A stretch of DNA of 32,412 nt from Rheinheimera sp. 1928-s. Lineage in GTDB: Bacteria; Pseudomonadota; Gammaproteobacteria; Enterobacterales; Alteromonadaceae. The notes beneath the pieces were generated by a model, which searched no databases, was not told where the DNA came from, and saw nothing but the letters and a program-made list of their open reading frames with translations. Below, piece after piece: positions 1-9,257 of the stretch; position 1 is the stretch's first letter, and each line of letters starts with the position of its first letter. The stretch is taken from positions 1 to 32,412 of the forward strand of contig NZ_JARIXP010000016.1 in the NCBI RefSeq assembly GCF_029269265.1, read 5' to 3'. Made by a program: the position numbers and the translations under genes.

Positions 1-302
1 AACCAGGTTCAATCAAGCCACACACCAAGTTCGAAGGTGAAGTGTACGTATTATCAAAAGAAGAAGGTGGTCGTCATACTCCATTCTTCAAAGGTTACCG
101 TCCACAGTTCTACTTCCGTACTACAGACGTCACTGGTTCAGTAGAACTGCCAGAAGGCGTAGAAATGGTCATGCCAGGCGACAACCTGAAGTTTGTTGTT
201 GAACTGATCAACCCAATCGCGATGGACGAAGGTTTACGCTTCGCCATCCGTGAAGGTGGCCGCACAGTAGGTGCTGGTGTAGTATCTAAAGTACTGGCGT
301 AA
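1..302 (+). CDS. tuf: Elongation factor Tu, C-terminal part (cut by window start)
   Basis: EF-Tu is the GTPase that delivers aminoacyl-tRNA to the ribosome. Only about the last 100 residues are present; the first full codon begins at base 3. The frame reads through domain 3, including [13 protein letters not shown], the GGRHTPFF stretch and the C-terminal [10 protein letters not shown] motif, all nearly identical to other bacterial EF-Tu. Two stop codons follow each other (TAA TAG), and a strong terminator begins 16 bases later. The GTP-binding domain lies outside the window, so which tuf copy this is cannot be told from sequence alone, but its place before the S10 operon fits the tufA position at the end of the str operon. 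Confidence 0.97.
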   Translation, partial: PGSIKPHTKFEGEVYVLSKEEGGRHTPFFKGYRPQFYFRTTDVTGSVELPEGVEMVMPGDNLKFVVELINPIAMDEGLRFAIREGGRTVGAGVVSKVLA

Positions 303-318
303 TAGTCAGAACTTGAAT

Positions 319-344
319 AAGGGCCCTTAGGGGCCCTTTTTTTT
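319..344 (+). terminator. Rho-independent terminator after tuf
   Basis: An 8-bp stem AAGGGCCC / GGGCCCTT with a TTAG loop is followed by an unbroken run of eight T. It ends the tuf (str operon) transcript and insulates it from the acyl-CoA dehydrogenase gene downstream. Confidence 0.93.
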
Positions 345-420
345 ATCCATTTTTCATCAAGTACCATTCGCACAGCTGCTGCCATACCTTAAATACAAAC
401 CAGATTAAGATCTCTGCCAA

Positions 421-444
421 AAATTCAAACGTTTGTTTGAATTT
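421..444. promoter_or_regulatory. Candidate PsrA-type operator
   Basis: A perfect inverted repeat with 10-base arms AAATTCAAAC and GTTTGAATTT is separated by GTTT. Its core, CAAAC-N4-GTTTG, fits the published PsrA consensus (G/C)AAAC-N2-4-GTTT(G/C). PsrA is a TetR-family regulator of fatty-acid degradation in gammaproteobacteria that is released by long-chain fatty acids or their CoA esters. The palindrome overlaps the proposed -35 box of the acyl-CoA dehydrogenase gene, as expected for repression. The regulator gene is not in the window, so the assignment rests on motif and target function. Confidence 0.72.
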
Positions 445-465
445 GCCTGGTGAACATGCTAGAAC
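437..465 (+). promoter_or_regulatory. Candidate sigma70 promoter of the acyl-CoA dehydrogenase gene
   Basis: TTGAAT (437-442) and TAGAAC (460-465) are 17 bases apart, with an extended -10 TG at 457-458. Transcription would start near 472, giving a leader of about 34 bases. The -35 box lies inside the palindrome at 421-444. Confidence 0.55.
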
Positions 466-505
466 TAACTCATCCGACCATTAGGGTTTTTTAAGGAGAG
501 TTATT

Positions 506-2245
506 GTGAGTCACTACCAGGCGCCGCTGGCTGATATGTCTTTTCAATTATTTGATGTTTGGCAAGTTCAACAATTCTGGCAACAACAAGCTGAGTTAGC
601 TGAATTGATAGATGCGGACACTGCCGCTGCCATTTTAGAAGAAGCCGCAAAAATCACCGCTGAAAAAATCGCCCCTTTAGCTGCTGCAGCCGACGAGCAA
701 GGTGTGTCTTGTGTTTCTGGCGAAGTGACAACCCCGTCTCATTATAAAGAATGCTATCAGTTGCTGTGTGAAGGTGGCTGGACGGGATTGTCCGGCGATC
801 CTGAATATGGTGGCATGGGCATGCCCAAAAGCCTGTCGGGTTTATACGACGAAATGATGTGTAGTGCTGATATAGCCTTTTCTTTATACCCTGGGCTTAC
901 ATCAGGTGCTTGCGTGGCTTTATTACAACATGCCGACGAAGCGACCAAAGCTTTGTATCTGCCGAAGTTATATAGCGGAGAATGGTCCGGCACTATGTGT
1001 CTGACAGAATCTCATGCCGGCTCCGACTTGGGTATTATGCGCAGCAAAGCCGAACCTGCTGGTGATGGCAGCTACCGTATCAGCGGTGAAAAAATCTTTA
1101 TTACTGCGGGTGAGCACGACTTGACGGACAATATCATTCATCTGGTACTTGCAAAATTACCGGATGCGCCAGCCGGCAGCCGTGGTATTTCGCTGTTCTT
1201 AGTACCTAAGTTTAAAGTCGATGCCAGTGGCAACTTGGGCGAGCGTAATAGTCTGATCTGCAGTTCAGTTGAGCATAAAATGGGTATTCATGGTTCAGCC
1301 ACTTGTGTGATGAACTTTGACGGCGCCGAAGGTTACCTGATAGGTGAGCCGCATAAAGGTCTGGCTTGTATGTTCACCATGATGAATTACGAACGCCTTG
1401 CGATGGGCAGTCAGGGGTTAGGTGCTGCTGAGCGCGCGTACCAAAATGCACTTGCCTATGCCAATGATCGTCTACAAGGTAGAACAGTGACTAAAGATGG
1501 TAATAAAGCCGACGCTATTATTGGCCATCCTGATGTCAAACGTATGCTGCTCAATATCAGTAGTATCAATGAAGCGGGCAGGGCCTTTAGTGTTTATGTA
1601 GGTCACCTGCTTGACCAGGCAAAATTTGCGCAAGATGTCAAAGCACAGTCCAGGGCCAATTTGCTGACACCGGTGACTAAAGCTTTTATGACGGATAGAG
1701 GATTGGATTCCTGTGTGGCAGCCCAGCAGGTATTTGGTGGTCATGGTTATATCCGAGAGTGGGGCATGGAGCAGTTGGTCCGTGATGTCCGTATCGCACA
1801 GATTTATGAGGGCACCAACGGTATTCAGGCCGCCGACTTTATGCTGCGTAAAGTGGCATCGGATCAAGGCGCTGTAGTGTTACACCTGATGCGTGAGTTA
1901 ACCGCAGGATTATCAGGTTCAGCAACAAAACAAATTGCTTCAGCAGCCGGGCGTTTTGAATCAGCAACCCAATCTTTATTAGAGCGGGGTAAAACCCAGC
2001 CTGAACTATTAGCCTGGGTAGCGAATGATTATCTGGATTTAACTGGCTATCTGCTTTACGCCTTTATGTGGGATAAGATGGAGGCAGCGTTAGATACTGC
2101 AAAACACAGTGAGGACTTTATTCAGTCCAAACAACTCAAAGCTAAGTTTTACTACAGCCGGGTGTTACCCCGTATTGAAAGCCTGTTCAGCCTGATTGAG
2201 CAGTTCCCTGCAGAGTTATCATCAGCAGAAGCTAAACTGTTCTGA
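506..2245 (+). CDS. Acyl-CoA dehydrogenase, large FadE/DmdC-type
   Basis: FAD-dependent enzyme that would oxidise an acyl-CoA to the trans-2-enoyl-CoA, the first step of beta-oxidation. The GTG start is chosen because AAGGAGAG lies 5 bases before it and the N-terminus (YQAPLADMSFQLF) matches the start of this subfamily. At 579 residues it is longer than the ~380-residue classic enzymes: a small N-terminal segment, the usual helical, beta and helical domains (flavin-side motif CLTESHAGSD), then a C-terminal extension of about 130 residues typical of the group that includes 3-methylmercaptopropionyl-CoA dehydrogenase. Glu435 in YEGTNGIQ is the probable catalytic base. The exact acyl chain cannot be read from sequence. 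It is monocistronic, between two terminators, with a PsrA-like operator upstream, which supports a role in fatty-acid breakdown rather than a link to the flanking ribosomal genes. Confidence 0.92.
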   Translation: MSHYQAPLADMSFQLFDVWQVQQFWQQQAELAELIDADTAAAILEEAAKITAEKIAPLAAAADEQGVSCVSGEVTTPSHYKECYQLLCEGGWTGLSGDPEYGGMGMPKSLSGLYDEMMCSADIAFSLYPGLTSGACVALLQHADEATKALYLPKLYSGEWSGTMCLTESHAGSDLGIMRSKAEPAGDGSYRISGEKIFITAGEHDLTDNIIHLVLAKLPDAPAGSRGISLFLVPKFKVDASGNLGERNSLICSSVEHKMGIHGSATCVMNFDGAEGYLIGEPHKGLACMFTMMNYERLAMGSQGLGAAERAYQNALAYANDRLQGRTVTKDGNKADAIIGHPDVKRMLLNISSINEAGRAFSVYVGHLLDQAKFAQDVKAQSRANLLTPVTKAFMTDRGLDSCVAAQQVFGGHGYIREWGMEQLVRDVRIAQIYEGTNGIQAADFMLRKVASDQGAVVLHLMRELTAGLSGSATKQIASAAGRFESATQSLLERGKTQPELLAWVANDYLDLTGYLLYAFMWDKMEAALDTAKHSEDFIQSKQLKAKFYYSRVLPRIESLFSLIEQFPAELSSAEAKLF

Positions 2246-2279
2246 TCTCCTTCTGACTACATGGGCTGATCATAAAACA

Positions 2280-2315
2280 AACCCCTGCTGTTTAATTATT
2301 CAGCAGGGGTTGTCT
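2280..2315 (+). terminator. Rho-independent terminator after the acyl-CoA dehydrogenase gene
   Basis: An 11-bp stem AACCCCTGCTG / CAGCAGGGGTT encloses a 10-base A/T-rich loop and is followed by a T-rich tail (TTGTCTTTCT). The tail also carries the -35 box of the next promoter. Confidence 0.85.
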
Positions 2316-2337
2316 TTCTCAATCAGTTGAGTATAAT
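2310..2337 (+). promoter_or_regulatory. S10 operon promoter
   Basis: TTGTCT (2310-2315), a 16-base spacer, and a consensus TATAAT (2332-2337) followed by the G/C-rich GCGCGGCC. A G/C-rich discriminator is typical of stringently controlled ribosomal promoters. Transcription should start near 2344. Confidence 0.82.
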
Positions 2338-2343
2338 GCGCGG

Positions 2344-2825
<482 letters not shown>

Positions 2826-2854
2826 TCAGACAGGTTTTTAGAGAGGTTTAGGAT

Positions 2855-3493
2855 ATGGCTATCGGTCTAATCGGTCGTAAAGTGGGCATGACTCGCATCT
2901 TCACTGAAGATGGCGTATCAATCCCAGTAACCGTAATCGAAGCAACACCAAACCGCGTTACTGCCATCAAAACGCAAGACGTTCATGGCTATAGCGCATT
3001 GCAAGTGACTGCTGGCACAGTGAAGGCTTCTCGCCTGAACAAACCAGACGCTGGTCAGTTTGCAAAAGCTGGTGTTGAAGCTGGTCGTGGTCTGTGGGAA
3101 TTCCGCCTGCAAGATAACGAAGGTGCTGACATCACTGTTGGTAGCGAGATTACTGTTGAAGTTTTCGCAGAGACGAAAAAAGTTGATGTCGTCGGTACAT
3201 CAAAAGGTAAAGGTTTTGCCGGTACTGTAAAGCGCTGGAATTTCCGTACTCAGGATATGACTCACGGTAACTCTTTATCTCACCGTGCACCAGGTTCGAT
3301 TGGTCAAAACCAATCACCAGGTAAAGTATTCAAAGGTAAAAAAATGGCCGGACACATGGGTGCCGAGCGTGTAACAGTCCAGTCTCTGGAAGTTGTACGT
3401 GTAGACGCAGCACGCAACATCCTGTTAGTGAAGGGCGCTGTCCCTGGTGCTATCGGTGGTGATGTGATTGTTAAACCTGCTGTCAAAGGCTAA
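2855..3493 (+). CDS. rplC: Ribosomal protein L3
   Basis: Early-assembling 50S protein whose long loop reaches the peptidyl-transferase centre. The 212 residues begin [16 protein letters not shown] and keep the loop motif WNFRTQD...[34 protein letters not shown]. The GQNQ at 150-153 contains the glutamine methylated by PrmB in E. coli. GAGAGG lies eight bases before the start. It is three residues longer than the E. coli protein, one of them an extra alanine at position 2. Confidence 0.98.
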   Translation: MAIGLIGRKVGMTRIFTEDGVSIPVTVIEATPNRVTAIKTQDVHGYSALQVTAGTVKASRLNKPDAGQFAKAGVEAGRGLWEFRLQDNEGADITVGSEITVEVFAETKKVDVVGTSKGKGFAGTVKRWNFRTQDMTHGNSLSHRAPGSIGQNQSPGKVFKGKKMAGHMGAERVTVQSLEVVRVDAARNILLVKGAVPGAIGGDVIVKPAVKG

Positions 3494-3512
3494 CGTCTGG
3501 AGGAGATGAGTG

Positions 3513-4118
3513 ATGGAATTAGCATTAAGAGACGCTAAAGGCGTTCTTGAAGTTTCCGAAGCTACCTTTGGACGTGAGTTCAACGAAGCATTGGTACACC
3601 AGGTAGTAGTTGCGTATGCAGCTGGTGCCCGTCAAGGTACACGTGCTCAACTGACACGTTCAGAAGTACGCGGTGGCGGTAAGAAGCCATGGCGCCAGAA
3701 GGGTACAGGTCGTGCCCGTGCTGGTACAATCCGTAGCCCAATATGGCGTGGCGGTGGTGTGACGTTTGCGGCTAAGCCACAAGATCACAGCCAAAAAGTA
3801 AACAGAAAGATGTATCGTGGCGCGATCATGAGCATTTTGTCTGAATTAGTTCGTCAAGAACGTTTAATCGTAGTTGAAAACTTTGTTGTTGAAACTCCGA
3901 AAACGAAAGAACTAACAGCTAAGTTAAAAGCGATGGAACTGAAAGACGTTTTAATCGTGACTGACGAAGTTGACGAAAACCTGTTCTTATCAGCACGCAA
4001 CCTGTACAAGGTTGACGTACGTGATGTTCACGGTATCGACCCAGTCAGCTTAATCGCCTTCGACAAAGTTGTAATGACTGCTGCTGCAGTTAAACAAATC
4101 GAGGAGATGCTAGCATGA
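3513..4118 (+). CDS. rplD: Ribosomal protein L4
   Basis: 50S protein lining the exit tunnel and, in E. coli, the autogenous repressor of the S10 operon acting on its leader. The ATG at 3513 gives 201 residues beginning [14 protein letters not shown], the same length as E. coli L4, and has GGAGGAG seven bases upstream. An adjacent GTG at 3510 would add one residue but is less well placed. The tunnel loop with [18 protein letters not shown] is intact. The stop overlaps the next start (ATGA), so rplW is translationally coupled. Confidence 0.97.
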   Translation: MELALRDAKGVLEVSEATFGREFNEALVHQVVVAYAAGARQGTRAQLTRSEVRGGGKKPWRQKGTGRARAGTIRSPIWRGGGVTFAAKPQDHSQKVNRKMYRGAIMSILSELVRQERLIVVENFVVETPKTKELTAKLKAMELKDVLIVTDEVDENLFLSARNLYKVDVRDVHGIDPVSLIAFDKVVMTAAAVKQIEEMLA

Positions 4119-4417
4119 TCCGTGAAGAACGTTTACTGAAAGTGATTCTGGCTCCGCACGTGTCTGAAAAGAGCACCATTGCGGCAGAAACCAACAACAC
4201 TATCGTGTTCAAAGTAGCTACTACTGCTACTAAAGCTGACATCAAAGCTGCTGTTCAAAAATTATTTGAAGTAGAAGTTGTTGGTGTTCGCACTGTTAAC
4301 GTTAAGGGTAAGACTAAGCGCACTGGTATGCGTACTGGTCAACGTAGCGATTGGAAAAAAGCTTACGTTACTCTTAAGGAAGGCAGCGAACTTGATTTTG
4401 TTGGCGGCGCTGAGTAA
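4115..4417 (+). CDS. rplW: Ribosomal protein L23
   Basis: 50S protein at the tunnel exit and docking site for trigger factor and SRP. The 100-residue product starts [20 protein letters not shown] and contains the trigger-factor contact region around [14 protein letters not shown]. Its ATG overlaps the rplD stop by four bases. Length equals the E. coli protein. Confidence 0.97.
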   Translation: MIREERLLKVILAPHVSEKSTIAAETNNTIVFKVATTATKADIKAAVQKLFEVEVVGVRTVNVKGKTKRTGMRTGQRSDWKKAYVTLKEGSELDFVGGAE

Positions 4418-4433
4418 TTAGAGGAGTTAGGAA

Positions 4434-5258
4434 ATGGCACTTGTAAAGTGTAAACCTACGTCACCTGGTCGTCGTCACGTCTTAAAAGTCGTGAACCCTG
4501 ACCTGCACAAAGGCAAGCCTTACGCTCCTTTGTTAGAGAAGAATAGTAAGACTGGTGGTCGTAACAACCACGGTCGTATTACTACTCGCCATATCGGTGG
4601 TGGTCATAAGCAACACTACCGTCTGGTTGATTTTAAACGTAATAAAGATGGTATCCCTGCTAAAGTTGAGCGTCTGGAATACGATCCAAACCGTACTGCT
4701 AACATCGCTCTGGTGTTGTATGCAGACGGCGAGCGTCGTTACATCCTGGCACCAAAAGGCTTAAAAGCGGGTGATACAGTACAGTCAGGCTTAGATTCAC
4801 CAATTAAATCTGGTAATACTATGCCACTGCGCAACATCCCAGTGGGCCAAATCGTCCACAACGTCGAATTGAAGCCTGGTAAAGGCGGCCAATTAATGCG
4901 TTCAGCTGGTGCATTTGCCCAGATCCTGGCGCGTGACGGCGCGTACGTTACTCTGCGTTTACGCAGCGGTGAAATGCGCAAAGTTCTGGCTGACTGCCGT
5001 GCAACTATCGGCGAGATCGGCAACGCCGAACACATGCTGCGTCAATACGGTAAAGCCGGTGCGATGCGTTGGCGCGGTGTCCGCCCAACAGTGCGTGGTG
5101 TGGTAATGAACCCGGTTGACCACCCTCACGGTGGTGGTGAAGGTAAAACTTCAGGTGGACGTCACCCTGTTACTCCATGGGGCGTTCCGACCAAAGGTTA
5201 CAAAACCCGTTCGAACAAGCGTACTGACAAGTTCATTGTCCGTCGTCGTGACAAATAA
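4434..5258 (+). CDS. rplB: Ribosomal protein L2
   Basis: Core 50S protein needed for subunit joining and peptidyl-transferase activity. 274 residues, with the conserved start [15 protein letters not shown] and the C-terminal [22 protein letters not shown] region whose histidines (230 and 232) include the functionally important histidine of the family. GAGGAG lies seven bases before the ATG. Ordinary in length and composition. Confidence 0.98.
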   Translation: MALVKCKPTSPGRRHVLKVVNPDLHKGKPYAPLLEKNSKTGGRNNHGRITTRHIGGGHKQHYRLVDFKRNKDGIPAKVERLEYDPNRTANIALVLYADGERRYILAPKGLKAGDTVQSGLDSPIKSGNTMPLRNIPVGQIVHNVELKPGKGGQLMRSAGAFAQILARDGAYVTLRLRSGEMRKVLADCRATIGEIGNAEHMLRQYGKAGAMRWRGVRPTVRGVVMNPVDHPHGGGEGKTSGGRHPVTPWGVPTKGYKTRSNKRTDKFIVRRRDK

Positions 5259-5277
5259 TTTAATGTGAGGAATTGCC

Positions 5278-5556
5278 ATGCCACGTTCTCTCAAGAAAGG
5301 TCCATTTATCGACCTTCACTTGTTGAAGAAGGTAGAGAAAGCGTTGGAAAGCGGTGAAAAGAAACCAATTAAGACTTGGAGCCGTCGTTCAATGATCATT
5401 CCACAAATGATCGGTTTGACCATCGCTGTCCATAATGGTCGTCAGCATGTACCAGTACTTGTCTCGGAAGAGATGGTTGGTCACAAGTTAGGTGAGTTCT
5501 CACCTACTCGTACTTACCGTGGTCACGCAGCCGACAAAAAGGCCAAGAAGCGCTAA
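5278..5556 (+). CDS. rpsS: Ribosomal protein S19
   Basis: Small-subunit head protein that forms a complex with S13 near the A site. 92 residues beginning [15 protein letters not shown] and ending with a basic KKAKKR tail, as in E. coli. GAGGAATT precedes the ATG. Twenty bases separate it from rplB. Confidence 0.97.
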   Translation: MPRSLKKGPFIDLHLLKKVEKALESGEKKPIKTWSRRSMIIPQMIGLTIAVHNGRQHVPVLVSEEMVGHKLGEFSPTRTYRGHAADKKAKKR

Positions 5557-5566
5557 GGGGTAAATA

Positions 5567-5899
5567 ATGGAAGCATTAGCTAAACACAAATTTGCCCGTT
5601 CTTCTGCACAGAAAGCTCGTTTGGTCGCTGACCAAATCCGTGGTCTGTCAGTTGATAAGGCGTTGAATGTTTTAACTTACAGCCCTAAAAAAGCGGCTGA
5701 TTTAGTTAAAAAGGTTCTTTTATCAGCCATTGCGAACGCAGAACACAACGAAGGTGCCGATATCGACACTTTAAAAGTGAAAACTGTGTTTGTTGACGAA
5801 GGTCCGTCAATGAAGCGGATTAAGCCACGTGCCAAAGGCCGTGCTGACCGTATCGTCAAGCGTACCAGCCACATTACTGTGGTTGTAGCTGATAACTAG
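5567..5899 (+). CDS. rplV: Ribosomal protein L22
   Basis: 50S protein whose long beta-hairpin lines the exit tunnel next to L4 and is a known site of macrolide-resistance changes. 110 residues, [26 protein letters not shown] at the start and the hairpin region [22 protein letters not shown] near the end, with no deletion in the loop. AAGGGG precedes the start; the gap to rpsS is ten bases. Confidence 0.97.
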   Translation: MEALAKHKFARSSAQKARLVADQIRGLSVDKALNVLTYSPKKAADLVKKVLLSAIANAEHNEGADIDTLKVKTVFVDEGPSMKRIKPRAKGRADRIVKRTSHITVVVADN

Positions 5900-5908
5900 G
5901 AGTGAGAA

Positions 5909-6622
5909 ATGGGACAGAAAGTACATCCTACTGGTATTCGCCTAGGTATCACTAAGCCTTGGAGCTCAACCTGGTACGCGAATACAAAAGACTTCCCGGA
6001 CTTCCTGGTTGGTGACTTTAAAGTTCGTCAGTATCTGACAAAAGAACTGAAAGCCGCTTCAGTAAGCCGGATCGATATTGAACGTCCTGCGAAAAGCATC
6101 CGTGTGACTATTCACACCGCTCGTCCAGGCGTGATCATCGGTAAAAAAGGTGAAGACGTTGAGAAACTGCGCAAAGCCGTAGCGACTATCGCTGGTGTGC
6201 CTGCTCAGATCAATATTTCTGAAATCCGTAAGCCGGAATTAGATGCCAAATTAGTTGCTGACTCAATCAGCAGCCAGCTGGAACGCCGTGTAATGTTCCG
6301 TCGCGCTATGAAGCGTGCGGTACAAAACGCAATGCGTTTAGGCGCTAAAGGTATCAAAGTTCAGGTCAGTGGCCGTTTAGGCGGTGCTGAGATTGCTCGT
6401 GATGAATGGTATCGTGAAGGCCGTGTGCCACTGCACACTCTGCGTGCTGACATCGATTACTCAACATCAGAAGCTTTAACTACTTACGGTATCATTGGTG
6501 TGAAAGTTTGGATTTTCAAAGGCGAGATCTTAGGAGCTATGCCATTGAACAACAACGCGAACGCCAACAACGACAAACAGCCTAAGGCGCCGAAAAAACC
6601 GGCTCCTCGCAAGGCTAAGTAG
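5909..6622 (+). CDS. rpsC: Ribosomal protein S3
   Basis: Small-subunit head protein at the mRNA entry tunnel. 237 residues with an N-terminal KH domain whose GxxG loop is visible in [13 protein letters not shown], and a C-terminal S3 domain ([29 protein letters not shown]). The tail is low-complexity and basic ([22 protein letters not shown]), somewhat longer and more Asn/Lys/Pro-rich than I expect in E. coli. TAGGAG lies before the ATG. Confidence 0.97.
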   Translation: MGQKVHPTGIRLGITKPWSSTWYANTKDFPDFLVGDFKVRQYLTKELKAASVSRIDIERPAKSIRVTIHTARPGVIIGKKGEDVEKLRKAVATIAGVPAQINISEIRKPELDAKLVADSISSQLERRVMFRRAMKRAVQNAMRLGAKGIKVQVSGRLGGAEIARDEWYREGRVPLHTLRADIDYSTSEALTTYGIIGVKVWIFKGEILGAMPLNNNANANNDKQPKAPKKPAPRKAK

Positions 6623-6634
6623 GAGTATTGAGCG

Positions 6635-7048
6635 ATGTTGCAACCAAAACGTACTAAATTTCGTAAAGTGCACAAAGGACGTAACCGTGGCTTAGCGCTG
6701 GTAGGCGATAAAGTCAGCTTCGGTACTTATGCACTTAAAGCAGTTGAACGTGGTCAAATGACTTCACGTCAAATCGAATCTGCACGTCGTGCCATGACTC
6801 GTGCCGTTAAACGTGTTGGTAAAATCTGGATCCGCGTGTTCCCGGACAAACCAATGACGGAAAAACCACTCGAAGTTCGTATGGGTAGTGGTAAAGGTAG
6901 CGTGGAATATTGGGTTTGCCAGATTAAACCTGGCAAAGTCCTGTATGAAATGGACGGTGTGTCGGAAGAACTGGCACGTCATGCGTTTACGCTGGCAGCT
7001 GCCAAGCTTCCATTTAAGACAACCTTTGTAACGCGGACGGTATTGTAA
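6635..7048 (+). CDS. rplP: Ribosomal protein L16
   Basis: 50S protein contacting A-site tRNA and required for late assembly. 137 residues beginning [19 protein letters not shown]; the arginine-rich region around [14 protein letters not shown] includes the arginine that is hydroxylated in E. coli by the YcfD (RoxA) oxygenase. The stop shares one base with the next start (TAATG), giving tight coupling to rpmC. Confidence 0.97.
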   Translation: MLQPKRTKFRKVHKGRNRGLALVGDKVSFGTYALKAVERGQMTSRQIESARRAMTRAVKRVGKIWIRVFPDKPMTEKPLEVRMGSGKGSVEYWVCQIKPGKVLYEMDGVSEELARHAFTLAAAKLPFKTTFVTRTVL

Positions 7049-7239
7049 TGAAAGCAAGCGAACTGAAAGTAAAAAGCGTTGAAGAGTTAAACGCTGAATT
7101 ACTGGGCTTATTACGTGAGCAGTTCAACCTGCGCATGCAAGCAGCTACAGGTCAGCTGGCTCAGACTCATTTGTTAAAGCAAGTGCGTCGCGATATCGCG
7201 CGTGTTAAGACTATCTTAACCGAGAAGGCAGGTGCCTAA
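7048..7239 (+). CDS. rpmC: Ribosomal protein L29
   Basis: Small two-helix 50S protein near the tunnel exit, next to L23. 63 residues, [19 protein letters not shown] to the end, with the [30 protein letters not shown] core typical of L29. Start and stop each overlap a neighbour by one base (TAATG at both ends), so translation of rplP, rpmC and rpsQ is probably coupled. Confidence 0.97.
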   Translation: MKASELKVKSVEELNAELLGLLREQFNLRMQAATGQLAQTHLLKQVRRDIARVKTILTEKAGA

Positions 7240-7493
7240 TGAGCGAACTAAACACCCGTACCCTGCAAGGTAAAGTGATCAGCAACAAAATGGACAAGTC
7301 TATTACTGTTGCTATCGAACGTAACGTGAAGCACCCAATCTATGGGAAATTCATTACACGTACTACCAAACTGCACGTACATGACGAAGCAAACCAGTGT
7401 AAAGAAGGTGACATCGTGACTATTCGCGAATGTCGTCCTCTGTCCAAGACGAAGTCATGGACTCTGGTTTCCGTTGTCGAATCTGCATCTTAA
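7239..7493 (+). CDS. rpsQ: Ribosomal protein S17
   Basis: Primary 16S rRNA-binding protein of the small-subunit body. 84 residues with the family motifs [39 protein letters not shown] and [18 protein letters not shown]. Last gene of the S10 operon: a terminator begins 18 bases after its stop. Confidence 0.97.
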   Translation: MSELNTRTLQGKVISNKMDKSITVAIERNVKHPIYGKFITRTTKLHVHDEANQCKEGDIVTIRECRPLSKTKSWTLVSVVESAS

Positions 7494-7510
7494 TGATTAA
7501 GATGTAAGCG

Positions 7511-7537
7511 AAAACGGCCCTTCGGGGCCGTTTTTTT
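7511..7537 (+). terminator. Terminator at the S10/spc boundary
   Basis: A 10-bp stem AAAACGGCCC / GGGCCGTTTT closes on the stable TTCG tetraloop and runs into seven T. It separates the S10 transcript from the spc promoter only 17 bases further on. Confidence 0.93.
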
Positions 7538-7553
7538 CTCGTTCGACTAAAGG

Positions 7554-7583
7554 CTACCATTTGTACAAAAGTGCTGTTATAAT
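7554..7583 (+). promoter_or_regulatory. spc operon promoter
   Basis: A consensus TATAAT at 7578-7583 lies behind the sequence GTGCTGT and is followed by the G/C-rich CACGCGCCC. The -35 region at 7554-7559 is CTACCA, far from TTGACA, with an 18-base spacer. From memory, the E. coli spc promoter has the same layout (CTACCC region, GTGTTATAAT, then a CGCGCC stretch), so the weak -35 is probably a family trait. TSS near 7590. Confidence 0.78.
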
Positions 7584-7626
7584 CACGCGCCCTTTTGTTG
7601 GGGGTAGTTTATAGTCGAAAGCAGCG

Positions 7627-7642
7627 TAACCCGAGAGGGTTA
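7627..7642 (+). promoter_or_regulatory. Hairpin in the spc leader
   Basis: TAACCC and GGGTTA pair around a GAGA tetraloop of the GNRA class, 27 bases before the rplN start. No U-run follows, so it is not a terminator; a role in leader folding or mRNA stability is only a guess. Confidence 0.5.
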
Positions 7643-7668
7643 TAGTAGTGGAATAGCGGAGCACTAAG

Positions 7669-8037
7669 ATGATCCAGATGCAATCTATGCTGGAAGTCGC
7701 AGACAACAGCGGCGCGCGCAGCGTAATGTGTATTAAGGTCTTAGGTGGTTCGCATCGCCGTTATGCAGCAATTGGTGACGTTATCAAGATCACCGTTAAG
7801 GAAGCAATTCCTCGCGGTAAGGTCAAAAAAGGTGACGTTCTGAATGCTGTGGTGGTGCGTACACGCAAAGGCGTACGCCGTCAGGACGGGTCAGTAATCC
7901 GTTTTGATCGCAATGCAGCAGTGCTGTTAAACAGCAAGCTGGAACCGATAGGTACACGTATTTTTGGACCGGTAACGCGCGAACTTCGTGGCGATAAGTT
8001 CATGAAGATCGTTTCCCTGGCCCCAGAAGTACTGTAA
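7669..8037 (+). CDS. rplN: Ribosomal protein L14
   Basis: 50S protein at the subunit interface and the binding surface for the silencing factor RsfS. 122 residues, beginning [27 protein letters not shown], with [15 protein letters not shown] and the C-terminal [13 protein letters not shown] motif. It is one residue shorter than E. coli L14, lost in the [12 protein letters not shown] region. First gene of the spc operon; the leader is about 80 bases. Confidence 0.97.
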   Translation: MIQMQSMLEVADNSGARSVMCIKVLGGSHRRYAAIGDVIKITVKEAIPRGKVKKGDVLNAVVVRTRKGVRRQDGSVIRFDRNAAVLLNSKLEPIGTRIFGPVTRELRGDKFMKIVSLAPEVL

Positions 8038-8046
8038 GGAGTCACA

Positions 8047-8361
8047 ATGGCTAGTAAAATCCGTCGTGATGATGAGGTTGTTGTTCTTACTGGTAAGGAC
8101 AAAGGCAAAACTGGCAAGGTTCTGAAAGTGTTAGTTGCTGAAGACCGTGTGTATGTTTCTGGCATTAATTTTGTCAAGAAACACCAGAAGCCAATCCCAG
8201 CGTTGAACACCCCAGGTGGCATCGTTGAGAAAGAAGCCTCAATTCACGTTTCAAATGTAGCGATCTTCAATCCAAAAACTGGAAAGGCTGATCGTGTAGG
8301 TTTCCGTTTTGAAGACGGCAAGAAAGTTCGCTTCTTCAAATCGAATAACGAAGTAATTTAA
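8047..8361 (+). CDS. rplX: Ribosomal protein L24
   Basis: Assembly-initiating 50S protein with a KOW fold: the [19 protein letters not shown] segment at the N-terminus is the KOW motif. 104 residues, same length as E. coli. AAGGAG lies eight bases before the start and the gap to rplN is nine bases. Confidence 0.97.
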   Translation: MASKIRRDDEVVVLTGKDKGKTGKVLKVLVAEDRVYVSGINFVKKHQKPIPALNTPGGIVEKEASIHVSNVAIFNPKTGKADRVGFRFEDGKKVRFFKSNNEVI

Positions 8362-8380
8362 TTGCTATTGGAGTAATACG

Positions 8381-8920
8381 ATGGCGAAACTGCATGAAAT
8401 TTATAAAGACACCGTAGTTCCAGAACTGTTTAAACAGTTCGGCTACACGAGCGTCATGCAAGTCCCTCGGATTGTTAAAATCACACTGAACATGGGTGTG
8501 GGTGAAGCAGTAGCTGATAAGAAGATCCTTGATAACGCAGTAGCAGATTTAACTGCTATCTCTGGCCAAAAGCCATTGGTTACTAAGGCTCGTAAATCAG
8601 TAGCTGGTTTCAAAATCCGTGAAGGCTACCCTATTGGTGCAAAAGTTACACTGCGTGGCGAACGTATGTGGGATTTCTTAGAGCGTTTAGTATCTATTGC
8701 TATTCCTCGTATCCGCGATTTCCGCGGTGTGAATCCTAAGTCGTTTGACGGCCGTGGTAACTACAGCATGGGCGTTCGTGAGCAAATCATATTCCCTGAA
8801 ATCGATTACGACAAAGTAGATGCGGTACGTGGTTTAGATATCACTATCACTACTACGGCTCGTACTGATGATGAAGGGCGTGCATTACTTGCCGCGTTTA
8901 ACTTCCCATTCAAGAAATAA
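8381..8920 (+). CDS. rplE: Ribosomal protein L5
   Basis: 5S rRNA-binding protein of the central protuberance that touches P-site tRNA. 179 residues, [22 protein letters not shown] start and [21 protein letters not shown] near the C-terminus. In E. coli the start region of this mRNA is the target of the S8 repressor. Here the first five codons are conserved but I could not find the paired stem that I recall for E. coli, so S8 control is unproven. Confidence 0.97.
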   Translation: MAKLHEIYKDTVVPELFKQFGYTSVMQVPRIVKITLNMGVGEAVADKKILDNAVADLTAISGQKPLVTKARKSVAGFKIREGYPIGAKVTLRGERMWDFLERLVSIAIPRIRDFRGVNPKSFDGRGNYSMGVREQIIFPEIDYDKVDAVRGLDITITTTARTDDEGRALLAAFNFPFKK

Positions 8921-8931
8921 GGTGTAGGGTC

Positions 8932-9237
8932 ATGGCAAAACAATCAATGAAAGCGCGCGAAGCAAAGCGTGCAGTACTGGTAGCCAAATACGCTGAGCAA
9001 CGTCATGCACTGAGAGATCTGATTGCAAATCCGACGACTTCTGACGAAGACCGTTGGGCAGCAGTTCTGAAGTTGCAGTCGTTACCGCGTGATTCAAGCC
9101 CTTCGCGTCAACGTAATCGTTGTCGTGTAACAGGTCGTCCTCACGGTTATCTTCGTAAATTCGGCATGAGCCGGATCAAGGTACGTGAAGCAGCGATGCG
9201 CGGTGAAATTCCTGGCCTTCGTAAGGCTAGCTGGTAA
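8932..9237 (+). CDS. rpsN: Ribosomal protein S14, long zinc-free form
   Basis: Late-assembling head protein of the small subunit. 101 residues ([23 protein letters not shown] to [11 protein letters not shown]) with the [21 protein letters not shown] motif. The long length and a single cysteine in that motif mark the zinc-independent type, so this copy does not take part in zinc-dependent ribosomal protein exchange, in contrast to the four-ligand L36 in the same operon. Confidence 0.97.
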   Translation: MAKQSMKAREAKRAVLVAKYAEQRHALRDLIANPTTSDEDRWAAVLKLQSLPRDSSPSRQRNRCRVTGRPHGYLRKFGMSRIKVREAAMRGEIPGLRKASW

Positions 9238-9257
9238 GAATCACGGGAGTAACAGCT

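Noticed and set aside
8361-8440. S8 translational repressor site at the rplE start
   Set aside because: The first codons of rplE are conserved, but the paired arms I recall flanking the AAAGACG region in E. coli are absent here, so a site could not be supported.
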